Source of the DNA: Chryseobacterium gwangjuense
GTDB lineage: Bacteria > Bacteroidota > Bacteroidia > Flavobacteriales > Weeksellaceae
Length of the DNA stretch: 64,000 nt
Assembly (NCBI RefSeq): GCF_021311115.1
Contig: NZ_JAJTNP010000002.1
Coordinates: forward strand, 62,001 to 126,000
Direction: 5' to 3'
Part shown: in pieces, positions 43,653 through 52,530 of the stretch
Numbering within the stretch: position 1 is the stretch's first letter
How the letters are laid out: each line of letters opens with the position of its first letter
The notes under the pieces: model-generated
Seen by the model: the letters and a program-made list of their open reading frames with translations, nothing else
The model's database searches: none
Told to the model about the DNA's origin: nothing
Program-made: the position numbers and the translations under genes

Positions 43653-46037
43653 ATGAAGGTGAGCGAGAACTGTTTTCATTGTGGCCAAGGGATAGAAAAG
43701 GAGCAAATTCTGTTTGACGAAAAAGTTTTTTGTTGCAACGGCTGCAAGTCTGTTTACGAAATTCTGAATACCAATAATCTAAGTAATTTTTACGAACTCA
43801 ATAAAAGAGCAGGAATTCGTCCGAGTGATGAAAATTCTACTCAGTTTGATTATTTAGACACTCCTGAAATTTTTGAAAAGATTACAGATTTCTCAGAAGG
43901 AGGCACGAGTTTAGTTACTTTCAAAATCCCTGTAATTCATTGTTCATCTTGCATTTGGCTTCTGGAAAGTCTTCATACTTTAAATAAAGATATTAAATAT
44001 TCTCAGGTCAACTTCACAAGAAAGACCTTACAGATTTCTTTCAACCATAATGATTTAAAATTAAGCGAATTAGCTAATTTCTTAACCAATTTAGGATACA
44101 AACCTGTTATCAGTCTTGAAACTGCGGACAAAAACGTAGATCATCTTGACAAATCTCTTTTGGTAAAATTTGCCATTGCAGCTTTTGCTTTTGGTAACGG
44201 AATGTTTTTGGCTTTTCCGGAATATGTAGGAGGCGAAGATTATTGGATGGAACACTATAAAGGGCTTTTCAGAACCTTGATGTGCCTTTTAGCCGTTCCC
44301 GTTGTATTTTATTCAGCATCAGATTATTACAAATCCGCTTGGTATGGTTTAAAAAATAAAATTGTTAACATTGACGTTCCGATTGTTTTAGGAATTATTG
44401 TTCTTTTTGGGCGAAGTGTTTACGAGATCGTGACAGATTACGGTCCGGGATATTTCGATACCCTATGCGGACTTTTATTCTTTATGCTTTTAGGAAAAAT
44501 CTTCCAAAAAAGAACTTACAATGCCCTTTCTTACGACAGAGATTACAAATCTTTTTATCCAATTGCCGTAACGAAGGTTGACTTTGAAGGGAAACAAGAT
44601 AATATCTTACTTTCTGAAATTAAAATTGGGGATAGAATTTTAGTTAGAAACCAGGAAATCATTCCTGTTGATGCTATTTTGATCAACGGTGAAGGAAATA
44701 TTGACAACAGCTTCATCACAGGAGAAAGCGCTACCATCAACAAACAACCGGGAGACAAAATTTTCGCAGGAGGAAAACAGATTGGCTCTTCTCTGGAACT
44801 GGAAGTTATAAAAGATGTTGACCAAAGCTACCTGACCCAACTTTGGAACAAAGAGGCCTTTAAAAAACATGAAACAGGTCTTGACACGCTAACCAACAAC
44901 ATCAGCAAGTATTTCACATTCATTATTTTAGGGATTGCTTTACTTTCAGGAATTTATTGGGCAACCGTAGATTTAGAAAAGATGTTCCAGGTGATTTCTG
45001 CTATTTTGATTATTGCCTGTCCTTGCGCTCTTGCATTGTCTGCTCCGTTTACTTTCGGACACATTATGAGAATTTTAGGTCGAAATAAATTTTACGTAAA
45101 AGACACTTTAACGATCGAGAAAATCGCAAAACTGGACACGATTGTTTTTGATAAAACAGGAACCATTACCCACAGAAAAAAATCAAACATCAGATACGAA
45201 GGTTCAGAGATCAAAGAATTTGATTTATTGAATATTAAAACATTATTAAAGAACTCAAATCACCCTCTTTCAAAGAGCTTGTATGATTTCATTGATGCAA
45301 ATGACGATTATTATCCGGTTGAGAATTTCCAGGAAATTTCAGGAAAAGGATACGAAGCGAATGTAAGAGGAAATATTTATAAAATCGGCTCTGCAAAATA
45401 CAACAATCAAGAATCTAAAAACCTGGAAACCGCTGTTTACATCAGTAAAAACAATGAATTCTTAGGAAAATTCATCTTCAAAAACGAATATCGTCCAAGT
45501 CTTAGCAATCTATTTAAAAAGCTTACCGACTATAAGATTTTCATCCTGAGTGGTGATAATTCTTCTGAAGAAAAGCAGCTGAAAGAATTAATTCCGAATT
45601 ACCAGGGAATGGCATTCAACCAAAACCCTGAAGACAAATTGAATTACATCCAAAATCTTCAGCATCAAAACATGAAAGTAGCCATGTTGGGAGACGGTCT
45701 GAATGACGCAGGAGCATTAAAACAGAGTAATGTAGGAATTGCTATTGCTGACGATTCCAACAGCTTCACCCCTTCTTCCGATGTGATCATGAATGGAGAA
45801 AAAGTTGTGACTTTAGACAATTACCTTAACGTCTGCAAAGGGTCTATCACTATCGTAAAAATGACATTTGCCATTAGTTTCCTTTATAACATTGTTGGTT
45901 TAAGCTACGCAGTTACAGGACATATGCATCCGCTTTTTGCTGCAATCATCATGCCAATAAGTTCTATCACAGTGGTTACCTTCACTACCGTTTCGACATG
46001 GATTTTAGGTCGCAAATACTTTAAGAAACAGCCTTAA
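43653..46037 (+). CDS. ccoI: Copper-exporting-type P1B ATPase for cbb3 oxidase assembly
   Basis: A 794-residue heavy-metal P-type ATPase that delivers copper for cbb3 oxidase assembly. The N-terminus has a Cys-rich zinc-ribbon-like segment (CFHCGQGIEKEQ, CCNGCKSVYEIL), as in FixI/CcoI. A metal-binding domain with CSSC follows (HCSSCIWLLESLH). The membrane metal site is CPC (Cys456, Cys458) and the phosphorylated Asp500 is in FDKTGTITHRKK; GDGLNDAGAL is the hinge. The gene is the first of the cbb3 run and is divergent from a Crp/Fnr regulator, with a Fnr-like site between. Confidence 0.94.
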   Translation: MKVSENCFHCGQGIEKEQILFDEKVFCCNGCKSVYEILNTNNLSNFYELNKRAGIRPSDENSTQFDYLDTPEIFEKITDFSEGGTSLVTFKIPVIHCSSCIWLLESLHTLNKDIKYSQVNFTRKTLQISFNHNDLKLSELANFLTNLGYKPVISLETADKNVDHLDKSLLVKFAIAAFAFGNGMFLAFPEYVGGEDYWMEHYKGLFRTLMCLLAVPVVFYSASDYYKSAWYGLKNKIVNIDVPIVLGIIVLFGRSVYEIVTDYGPGYFDTLCGLLFFMLLGKIFQKRTYNALSYDRDYKSFYPIAVTKVDFEGKQDNILLSEIKIGDRILVRNQEIIPVDAILINGEGNIDNSFITGESATINKQPGDKIFAGGKQIGSSLELEVIKDVDQSYLTQLWNKEAFKKHETGLDTLTNNISKYFTFIILGIALLSGIYWATVDLEKMFQVISAILIIACPCALALSAPFTFGHIMRILGRNKFYVKDTLTIEKIAKLDTIVFDKTGTITHRKKSNIRYEGSEIKEFDLLNIKTLLKNSNHPLSKSLYDFIDANDDYYPVENFQEISGKGYEANVRGNIYKIGSAKYNNQESKNLETAVYISKNNEFLGKFIFKNEYRPSLSNLFKKLTDYKIFILSGDNSSEEKQLKELIPNYQGMAFNQNPEDKLNYIQNLQHQNMKVAMLGDGLNDAGALKQSNVGIAIADDSNSFTPSSDVIMNGEKVVTLDNYLNVCKGSITIVKMTFAISFLYNIVGLSYAVTGHMHPLFAAIIMPISSITVVTFTTVSTWILGRKYFKKQP

Positions 46038-46083
46038 ACCATCTTATTTAGACTGATTTTAAATTAGCCAAAACCTGTATTTC

Positions 46084-46097
46084 GTGATGAATGTCAT
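46084..46097. promoter_or_regulatory. Fnr-like site upstream of ccoS
   Basis: On the minus strand ATGACATTCATCAC differs in one base from the site at 43575-43588. It lies 11 bases upstream of a -7 box (TAAATTTG, 46108-46115) and 50 bases before the ccoS start. Confidence 0.5.
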
Positions 46098-46107
46098 TAT
46101 TTTTCAC

Positions 46108-46115
46108 TAAATTTG
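46108..46115 (+). promoter_or_regulatory. Probable -7 box of the ccoSNOQP promoter
   Basis: TAAATTTG is an exact TAnnTTTG match 31 bases before the ccoS start. TAATTTTG at 46132-46139 is an alternative that would give an almost leaderless mRNA. Confidence 0.45.
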
Positions 46116-46146
46116 AACCCCGAAAATAGGTTAATTTTGTTGTCAA

Positions 46147-46341
46147 ATGGATATTCTATATTTAATGATCCTATGCAGTGTTTCTTTAGCTGCGATTTTC
46201 TTGGTCGTATTTATAGTGTATGCCAAAAAAGGACAGTTTGAAGATGATGAATCTCCGGCTGTCAGGATTCTTTTCGATGATGAGATCAAAGAAAAAGAAG
46301 TTGGCAACAAAGAAGTAGACAAAAAAGAAATAGGAAAATAA
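46147..46341 (+). CDS. ccoS: cbb3-type cytochrome oxidase assembly protein CcoS
   Basis: A 64-residue protein with one N-terminal membrane helix (MDILYLMILCSVSLAAIFLVVFIVY) followed by KKGQFEDDESPAVRILFDDE, which is the family pattern of CcoS. CcoS is needed for cofactor (haem b and copper) insertion into CcoN. The C-terminus carries a charged tail rich in Lys and Glu. It is 30 bases before ccoNO and is probably its first partner in the operon. Confidence 0.9.
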   Translation: MDILYLMILCSVSLAAIFLVVFIVYAKKGQFEDDESPAVRILFDDEIKEKEVGNKEVDKKEIGK

Positions 46342-46371
46342 TAAAATTGAAGAAAAAAGTGAATAGTTGAT

Positions 46372-48633
46372 ATGGAGACACAAAAGTTTAGTTATGACAA
46401 CAGCATTGTTCGTGCATTCCTCTACGCGACCATAGTATTTGGTCTTATTGGGTTCACGTTCGGGCTTACGGCAGCATTAATGCTTTTCTACCCTGAACTT
46501 CCCGAATTTTTATTCGGAACTGATGATACAACAATTAAAAGTTTGGCATCAGGAAACATTCAAGGTTTAATAAACACTCATGGTGCGTTCGGATTTGGTA
46601 GAATCAGAATGTTGCACACAAACACCGTAATCTTTGCATTTGTATGTAATATCGTTTATACAGGTATTTATTACTCATTACAGAGATTATTAAAAACAAG
46701 AATGTACAGTGATACATTATCTTGGTTACATTTCTGGACTTGGCAGTTTATGATTGTTGCTACGTTCGTTACATTCTTTATGGGTATTAATACTTCTAAA
46801 GAATATGCAGAACACGAATGGCCAATCGATATATTAATTGCGTTCTCTTGGATTATTTTCGGAGCAAACATGTTCTTAACTATTGCAAAAAGAAGAGTAA
46901 GACATTTATATGTAGCTATTTGGTTCTACATCGGTACTTGGATTGCAGTAGCTATGCTTCACATCTTCAATAACCTGGAAGTTCCACTATCTTTCACAGG
47001 ATGGAAATCATATTCAGCTTATGCAGGGGTAAAAGATGCTATCGTACAATGGTGGTATGGTCACAATGCAGTAGCATTCGTATTAACGACTCCAGTATTA
47101 GGTTTGATGTATTATTTCTTACCAAAAGCTGCAGACAGACCAGTTTTCTCTTATAAACTGTCTATCATTCACTTCTGGTCATTAATTTTCGTATATATTT
47201 GGGCGGGACCTCACCACCTTCAGTATACAGCACTTCCGGCTTGGGCTCAGGCGGTGGGAACAGGTTTCTCAATCATGCTTATTGCACCATCTTGGGGAGG
47301 TATGCTAAACGGGCTTCTTACCTTAAGAGGAGCTTGGGATAAAGTGAGAGAAAACCCGATTCTTAAATTCTTCGTTGTAGCTGTTACTTGTTATGGTATG
47401 GCAACATTTGAAGGACCGCTTTTAGCAACTAAAAACATTAACAAAATTGGTCACTTCACAGACTGGGTTATCGGTCACGTACACTTAGGAGCTCTTGGAT
47501 GGAATGGTTTCATGGCATTCGGAGTTATCTACTACTTGATCCCGATCATGTGGAGAACAAAAATTTGGTCTGTAAAATTAGCTAACTGGCATTTCTGGTT
47601 AGGGACTTTAGGAATTATTTTCTATGCAGTACCAATGTATATTTCAGGATTTACTCAAGGGTTAATGTGGAAACAATTCAACCCGGACGGAACGTTATTG
47701 TGGAAAAACTGGTTAGATACCGTAACTGCAATTATTCCTTACTTTAAAATGAGATTCTTAGGAGGAGCATTCTATATTTCAGGAGCTATCCTAATGATTA
47801 TAAACGTTGTTGCAACTGTAAGAAAAGGATCATTCCAGAAAGAAGTTCCTGCAGAAGCACCAGCTTTGGCAAACATCAGCAAAAACAGAAAAGAAGGAGA
47901 AGGAACTCACCTTTGGTTAGAAAGAACACCGGTATTATTAGGTATTCTATCTTTCTTCACTATTTCAATTGGTAGTTCGGTAGAAATTATCCCTACTCTA
48001 TCACTTAAGAAAAGTGTACCTACCATTTCTGCTGTAAAGCCATATTCGCCACTAGAATTAGAAGGTAGAGATATTTATATCAGAGAAGGATGTAACGCTT
48101 GTCACTCACAGATGGTAAGACCATTCAGAGATGAGATTACAAGATTCAACGGTAAAAACGGACAGTACTCAAAAGCTGGAGAGTTTGTATATGACAGACC
48201 ATTCCTTTGGGGATCTAAAAGAACAGGACCGGATTTACATAGAGAAGGAGGTAAAAACCCAAGTTCTTGGCACTATAAGCATATGTATAACCCGAGATCT
48301 ACTTCTGCCGGTTCTATCATGCCTCGTTACCCTTGGTTAATTGCTACAGATCTAGACAGATCTAAAATGGTAGACAAAATGAAGCTTATGAAAGGAACAT
48401 TTGATGTACCTTATACAAAAGCTGAAATCGATTCTGCAAACTCTTGGGCAGATAACCAGGCTAAGAAAATTGTAAAAGATATCTTCTCTGAAGCAAATGA
48501 CTTGAAACAGGAATATGCAAAGAGACCTGATGTAAAATTAGAGACAAAAGAAGTTGTAGCTCTTATCTCTTATTTACAAAGATTAGGTACAGATATTAAA
48601 ACAACTGAAATTAAAACAGCAAGTAATAACTAA
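46372..48633 (+). CDS. ccoNO: cbb3-type cytochrome c oxidase, fused subunits I and II
   Basis: A 753-residue fusion of CcoN (haem-copper oxidase subunit I) and CcoO (membrane-anchored cytochrome c). CcoN covers about residues 1-480 with 12 or so helices; conserved His blocks include INTHGAFGFGRIRMLHTN, WWYGHNAVAFVLTTPVLG, GPHHLQYTALPAWAQ and GHVHLGALGWNGFMAFG. A linker leads to the CcoO part with one haem motif CNACHSQMVRPF (residues 574-578) and axial-ligand region GSIMPRYPWL. The enzyme reduces oxygen at low concentration and pumps protons. Fusion of N and O is characteristic of Bacteroidetes. Confidence 0.97.
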   Translation: METQKFSYDNSIVRAFLYATIVFGLIGFTFGLTAALMLFYPELPEFLFGTDDTTIKSLASGNIQGLINTHGAFGFGRIRMLHTNTVIFAFVCNIVYTGIYYSLQRLLKTRMYSDTLSWLHFWTWQFMIVATFVTFFMGINTSKEYAEHEWPIDILIAFSWIIFGANMFLTIAKRRVRHLYVAIWFYIGTWIAVAMLHIFNNLEVPLSFTGWKSYSAYAGVKDAIVQWWYGHNAVAFVLTTPVLGLMYYFLPKAADRPVFSYKLSIIHFWSLIFVYIWAGPHHLQYTALPAWAQAVGTGFSIMLIAPSWGGMLNGLLTLRGAWDKVRENPILKFFVVAVTCYGMATFEGPLLATKNINKIGHFTDWVIGHVHLGALGWNGFMAFGVIYYLIPIMWRTKIWSVKLANWHFWLGTLGIIFYAVPMYISGFTQGLMWKQFNPDGTLLWKNWLDTVTAIIPYFKMRFLGGAFYISGAILMIINVVATVRKGSFQKEVPAEAPALANISKNRKEGEGTHLWLERTPVLLGILSFFTISIGSSVEIIPTLSLKKSVPTISAVKPYSPLELEGRDIYIREGCNACHSQMVRPFRDEITRFNGKNGQYSKAGEFVYDRPFLWGSKRTGPDLHREGGKNPSSWHYKHMYNPRSTSAGSIMPRYPWLIATDLDRSKMVDKMKLMKGTFDVPYTKAEIDSANSWADNQAKKIVKDIFSEANDLKQEYAKRPDVKLETKEVVALISYLQRLGTDIKTTEIKTASNN

Positions 48634-48650
48634 AAAACGTTAAAAGGTCT

Positions 48651-48848
48651 ATGATTCCTCAGAACTTTAAAGATATATTATCCAATACAGAAAATGCTGG
48701 TTTTTACCAGACATTGGCTCTGATTTTCTTTATCCTGTTCTTCGTAGCTTTGATAATCTATGTTTTTAGCAGACCTAAAAAATATTACAAAGAAGAAGAA
48801 GAGGCTCCTCTGCAGGATGATGAAGATGATTTTAATTTAAAAAATTAA
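48651..48848 (+). CDS. ccoQ: cbb3 oxidase small subunit CcoQ
   Basis: A 65-residue protein with a single membrane helix (about residues 20-40, LALIFFILFFVALIIYVF) and the CcoQ signature FSRPKKYYKEEEE followed by an acidic tail. It stabilises the cbb3 oxidase. The gene sits between ccoNO and ccoP with gaps of 17 and 10 bases. Confidence 0.88.
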   Translation: MIPQNFKDILSNTENAGFYQTLALIFFILFFVALIIYVFSRPKKYYKEEEEAPLQDDEDDFNLKN

Positions 48849-48858
48849 ACTATTTATT

Positions 48859-49740
48859 ATGAAACAAAGAACACCGGTTGTTGTAAACATTTTAATAATA
48901 ATTGGACTTTTAATAGTTTTTTATTATTTGTTTGTACAAAGCTACTCGTTTTTAACGTCTCCATATTTCTGGGGAACTGTAGTGATCAGTGCAATCTTGG
49001 CTTACATCCACAGTGCAATTGGAGATTTAATTGAAAATAATAAATTCAAAAAACTAACTGCAGAAGAAAAAGCAGCATACTTAGCAGAAAAGAAAATTCC
49101 TTTCTTAAGAAGAATGTATGATGCAGCTTTCAAAAAGCAATCTGATACAGAAGAAAAAGATATCCTTATCGACCACGGTTTCGATGGAATTATGGAATTG
49201 GATAACCAATTACCAAAATGGTGGGTAGGTTTATTCTATTTTGGGACTGCTTTTTGTATTGTATATGTTGCAGCATTCTCTTTCACAGATTTCGCTCACC
49301 CATTAAGCGAATATGAAAAAGAATATAAAGAGCAAATGGCAGCTATTGAAATCTACAACGCAAGCCAGCCTCCTGTAACGATTGAAACAGCTAAATATTC
49401 AGCTGATAACATTGCAGAAGGTAAAGAATTATTTAAAACAAACTGTGCATCTTGCCACAAAGAAGATGGTAGTGGTGGTATCGGACCAAACTTGACAGAC
49501 AATTTCTGGATCAACCAGCCAGAGAAAACATTATTCAAAAACGTTTTCCATATGGACTGGAATGGTTCTCCTACAAACCCAGCAATGAGACCATTCGGGA
49601 AAAACGGAGAAGTTTCGGGTGCTGAGATTGAGAAGATTGCAGCGTATGTATATCACATCAACCAAGAGCAACCTCCAGTAACACCTGCTCAAGGTGGAGC
49701 TGCTCCTCAAGGAACAGAAGCACACTGGGAAAAAGAATAA
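48859..49740 (+). CDS. ccoP: cbb3 oxidase cytochrome c subunit CcoP, monohaem
   Basis: A 293-residue membrane-anchored cytochrome. Two hydrophobic helices lie near residues 8-28 and 34-52; the CcoP N-terminal signature DHGFDGIMELDNQLPKWWVGLFYFG is followed by a third helix. Only one haem-binding motif is visible, CASCH at residues 196-200, with axial Met in NPAMRPFGKN. Proteobacterial CcoP usually has two CxxCH motifs, so this is a monohaem form. It accepts electrons from cytochrome c or bc1 and passes them to CcoO. A terminator follows before ccoG. Confidence 0.93.
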   Translation: MKQRTPVVVNILIIIGLLIVFYYLFVQSYSFLTSPYFWGTVVISAILAYIHSAIGDLIENNKFKKLTAEEKAAYLAEKKIPFLRRMYDAAFKKQSDTEEKDILIDHGFDGIMELDNQLPKWWVGLFYFGTAFCIVYVAAFSFTDFAHPLSEYEKEYKEQMAAIEIYNASQPPVTIETAKYSADNIAEGKELFKTNCASCHKEDGSGGIGPNLTDNFWINQPEKTLFKNVFHMDWNGSPTNPAMRPFGKNGEVSGAEIEKIAAYVYHINQEQPPVTPAQGGAAPQGTEAHWEKE

Positions 49741-49764
49741 TTTTTAAAAAAAATTAAAATATAT

Positions 49765-49820
49765 GAAAAGCATAATTGGTTATTAGAATAAAATAGTAAC
49801 GAATTATGCTTTTCTTTTTT
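49765..49820 (+). terminator. Terminator or attenuator between ccoP and ccoG
   Basis: GAAAAGCATAATT (49765-49777) and AATTATGCTTTTC (49802-49814) form a perfect 13-base stem with a 24-base loop, followed by six T. It splits the cbb3 cluster into a structural unit and an assembly unit. Confidence 0.85.
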
Positions 49821-49834
49821 AAACACATTACAAA

Positions 49835-51289
49835 ATGTCAGACATAGAAGAAATAGAAGCAAGAGGAGGACAAGGACAGGTACTTGATCCCGAAACTTAT
49901 AGAGACTCTATTGGCACAATGGAACAATCGGGAAAAAGAAAATGGGTCTTCCCGAGAAAGCCAAAAGGTAAGTATACCAACTATAGAAATATTGTAAGTT
50001 ATATTTTACTGATTATTTATTTTGCATTACCCTTTATTAAGATTAATGGAAATCCTTTAATCCTATTTAATGTTATTGATAGAGAGTTTTTCATTTTCGG
50101 ACAGCCTTTCTATCCTCAAGACTTTTTCATCCTTACTTTAGGAGCTATTGCGTCACTTATTTTTATTATTGTTTTTACGATTGCATTCGGAAGAATTTTC
50201 TGCGGTTGGATATGCCCTCAGACAATTTTTATGGAATCTATATTTCGTAAAATAGATTATCTTATTGAAGGTGACAGAAATAAGCAAATGAAACTGGACC
50301 GACAGGAATGGAATGCCGAGAAAATCTGGAAAAGAAGCTTAAAATGGACAGTCTTTATTGTGATCTCTTTAATTATTACCCACTTTATGTTTATGTACAT
50401 CGTAGGGTATGAAGAAGTAATTAAAATCGTATCACAGGGTCCGTTTGCAAACCCTACCAACTTTATGGTAATGATTCTGTTTACCGCAGCATTTTATTTT
50501 GTTTTTGCATGGTTCAGAGAACAGGTTTGTACATTGGTTTGTCCTTACGGAAGACTTCAAGGAGTTTTAATTGATAAAGACACCATCAATGTCTTCTACG
50601 ATTTCAAACGTGGAGAAAACAGATCTAAATGGAGAAAAGGAGAAGACAGAAAAGCTGCAGGAAAAGGAGACTGTATAGACTGTCATCAATGCGTTGTTGT
50701 TTGTCCTACAGGAATTGATATCAGAGACGGTCAACAATTGGAATGCGTAAACTGTACAGCTTGTATCGATGCTTGTGATGAAGTTATGGAAAAAGTTGGT
50801 CTGCCGAAAGGGTTGATCAGATATGCATCCGAAAACGAAATCGAAAAAGAAATCCCATTCAAGTTTACAGGAAGAATGAAAGGCTTTGCTGTTCTTCTTT
50901 TAGCACTTGTCGGATTCTTGGGTTATCTGTTATCCAGCCGTGGAGAAATGGAAGCTAAATTCATCAAACCTGCAGGAAGCACATTCTTTGTAAGAGATGG
51001 CAAAATTACCAATACTTATAATTATACATTCTTAAATAAAACGAATGATAAAAAAGTAGTAACGATAAAAGTAATTGAGCCTAAACACGGAGAAATTATT
51101 TACAGTGCATCAAGTAAGATCAGTGTAGATAGAGATAAGATCACAAAAGGGACTATCAATATCAGCTTCCCGGAAAATGAAATGAAATTATCAAAACAAA
51201 ATATTACCATAGGCGTTTATGATATGAAAGGTAAGCTTGTTGATTCTTACCAGACGTATTTTGAAGGACCTTTTAAATTACAATTTTAA
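49835..51289 (+). CDS. ccoG: cbb3 oxidase accessory protein CcoG (4Fe-4S ferredoxin type)
   Basis: A 484-residue membrane protein with about five helices. Cluster-binding motifs are CGWICPQTIF and CTLVCPYGRL and two 4Fe-4S motifs in CIDCHQCVVVCPTGIDI and CVNCTACIDACDEVM. A C-terminal Ig-like domain follows the last helix. CcoG (RdxA/FixG family) has been shown to act as a cupric reductase for oxidase assembly. A terminator separates it from ccoP; ccoH follows after 8 bases. Confidence 0.93.
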   Translation: MSDIEEIEARGGQGQVLDPETYRDSIGTMEQSGKRKWVFPRKPKGKYTNYRNIVSYILLIIYFALPFIKINGNPLILFNVIDREFFIFGQPFYPQDFFILTLGAIASLIFIIVFTIAFGRIFCGWICPQTIFMESIFRKIDYLIEGDRNKQMKLDRQEWNAEKIWKRSLKWTVFIVISLIITHFMFMYIVGYEEVIKIVSQGPFANPTNFMVMILFTAAFYFVFAWFREQVCTLVCPYGRLQGVLIDKDTINVFYDFKRGENRSKWRKGEDRKAAGKGDCIDCHQCVVVCPTGIDIRDGQQLECVNCTACIDACDEVMEKVGLPKGLIRYASENEIEKEIPFKFTGRMKGFAVLLLALVGFLGYLLSSRGEMEAKFIKPAGSTFFVRDGKITNTYNYTFLNKTNDKKVVTIKVIEPKHGEIIYSASSKISVDRDKITKGTINISFPENEMKLSKQNITIGVYDMKGKLVDSYQTYFEGPFKLQF

Positions 51290-51297
51290 TTTTGAGT

Positions 51298-51750
51298 ATG
51301 AAAAACTTTAGTTGGGGACACGGTATTGTAATTGCACTAGCTGCATTCATCATTTTTATTTTATCGATGATGTTTCTTTTCACAAACGGACAGAAAAATT
51401 CTGAAATGGTAACTGATAATTATTATGAAGAAGAGCTGAAATACCAAGATGTAATTGATGCTAAAAAAAGAGCCGATGATTTACAGGAAAAACCTGTATA
51501 CAAGCAAGATAAATCCGGAATTATAATTTCTTTCCCTAAAGATTACGACAATTCCAACACTACGGTAAAATTTGTTTTAAACAGAACCGACGACCAGAAT
51601 TTAGATATACATAAAACTGTGCAGCTTGATGCCAATAAATCTTTTACAATTCCTACTCAGGTCTTAAAAGTGGGAAATTATACGTTGAGATTGACTTGGA
51701 CTAAAGACAAAACAGACTACAGAATGGACTATGATGTGATATGGAAATAG
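51298..51750 (+). CDS. ccoH: FixH/CcoH family protein
   Basis: A 150-residue protein with an N-terminal membrane helix (about residues 8-28, GIVIALAAFIIFILSMMFLF) and a periplasmic beta domain. The pattern YYEEELKYQDVIDAKKRADDL after the helix is typical of FixH/CcoH, which helps mature the cbb3 oxidase. I start at the ATG at 51298 (MKNFSWGHG); a TTG at 51292 is possible but less likely. The end overlaps the TauE/SafE gene by 10 bases. Confidence 0.88.
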   Translation: MKNFSWGHGIVIALAAFIIFILSMMFLFTNGQKNSEMVTDNYYEEELKYQDVIDAKKRADDLQEKPVYKQDKSGIIISFPKDYDNSNTTVKFVLNRTDDQNLDIHKTVQLDANKSFTIPTQVLKVGNYTLRLTWTKDKTDYRMDYDVIWK

Positions 51751-52508
51751 CACTTATTGTATCGGCAATTGGCTTAGGCTTCGCATCCGGCTTTCACTGT
51801 ATCGGAATGTGCGGCCCTATTGCTCTGTCGATGGGATTAACTAAAAAACAGGCAACCAATTATTATCTTCAAAATCTAACGTATCAGTTCGGAAGAATAT
51901 TTACTTACTCTCTCTTGGGAGCCATCTTAGGAATTATTGGTGAAGGATTTGAAATGGCCGGTTTTCAAAAATACCTAACTATTTTAGTCGGAGTTCTTTT
52001 GATTATCATGGCTTTATTTTCTTTTGGGGGAAAAGATTTTGCTTCAAAGATTCCTTTCTTTTCTAAATTTTTGTTTTCCGTAAAATCAAACTTAGGAAAA
52101 CTTCTTCAGAAAGCCGATTACCGTTCCAGATTTACAACAGGAATCCTTAACGGATTTTTACCTTGCGGAATGGTTTATATGGCATTAACAGCAAGCTTGG
52201 CAAGCGGAGGAATCTGGCAAGGAGCTTTATATATGTCTCTATTCGGATTAGGAACACTTCCATTTATGTTTGCAGTCGTTTTGGTAGGCAATCTCATGAA
52301 TCAAGCTTTTAGAGTTAAAGTTTTAAAAGTAATTCCTGTAGTGATGATTGTTTTGGGAGGATTATTCATTCTTCGCGGTTTAGAACTCGGAATTCCTTAT
52401 ATCTCTCCACCTGCAGAAGCAATGTCGGTTTCCAAGGATAATCAGGGAGACTGCCATTTACCAGGAGACCACAGCACACACAAACACAACAATGCCAATT
52501 GTCATTAA
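51741..52508 (+). CDS. TauE/SafE family membrane protein, probable copper-related cbb3 accessory
   Basis: A 255-residue protein with six to seven helices. The N-terminal motif GFASGFHCIGMCGPIALSMG and GFLPCGMVYMAL are the Cys/His signature of the SafE-like 'sulfite exporter' family commonly placed after ccoH. In CcoA-like and related clusters such Cys motifs suggest copper handling. The C-terminus is rich in His and Cys (GDCHLPGDHSTHKHNNANCH), a further metal-binding hint. The exact substrate is not known. It overlaps ccoH by 10 bases. Confidence 0.85.
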   Translation: MEIALIVSAIGLGFASGFHCIGMCGPIALSMGLTKKQATNYYLQNLTYQFGRIFTYSLLGAILGIIGEGFEMAGFQKYLTILVGVLLIIMALFSFGGKDFASKIPFFSKFLFSVKSNLGKLLQKADYRSRFTTGILNGFLPCGMVYMALTASLASGGIWQGALYMSLFGLGTLPFMFAVVLVGNLMNQAFRVKVLKVIPVVMIVLGGLFILRGLELGIPYISPPAEAMSVSKDNQGDCHLPGDHSTHKHNNANCH

Positions 52509-52530
52509 TCTATAAATCAAATACACACCT

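Noticed and set aside
43569..43706. An N-terminal extension of the Crp/Fnr regulator with a CxxC motif (FCDKCHIK), which would look like Fnr Fe-S ligands.
   Set aside because: There is no start codon between it and position 43679, and the CxxC codons coincide with the palindromic Fnr-like site, so they are a by-product of the operator.
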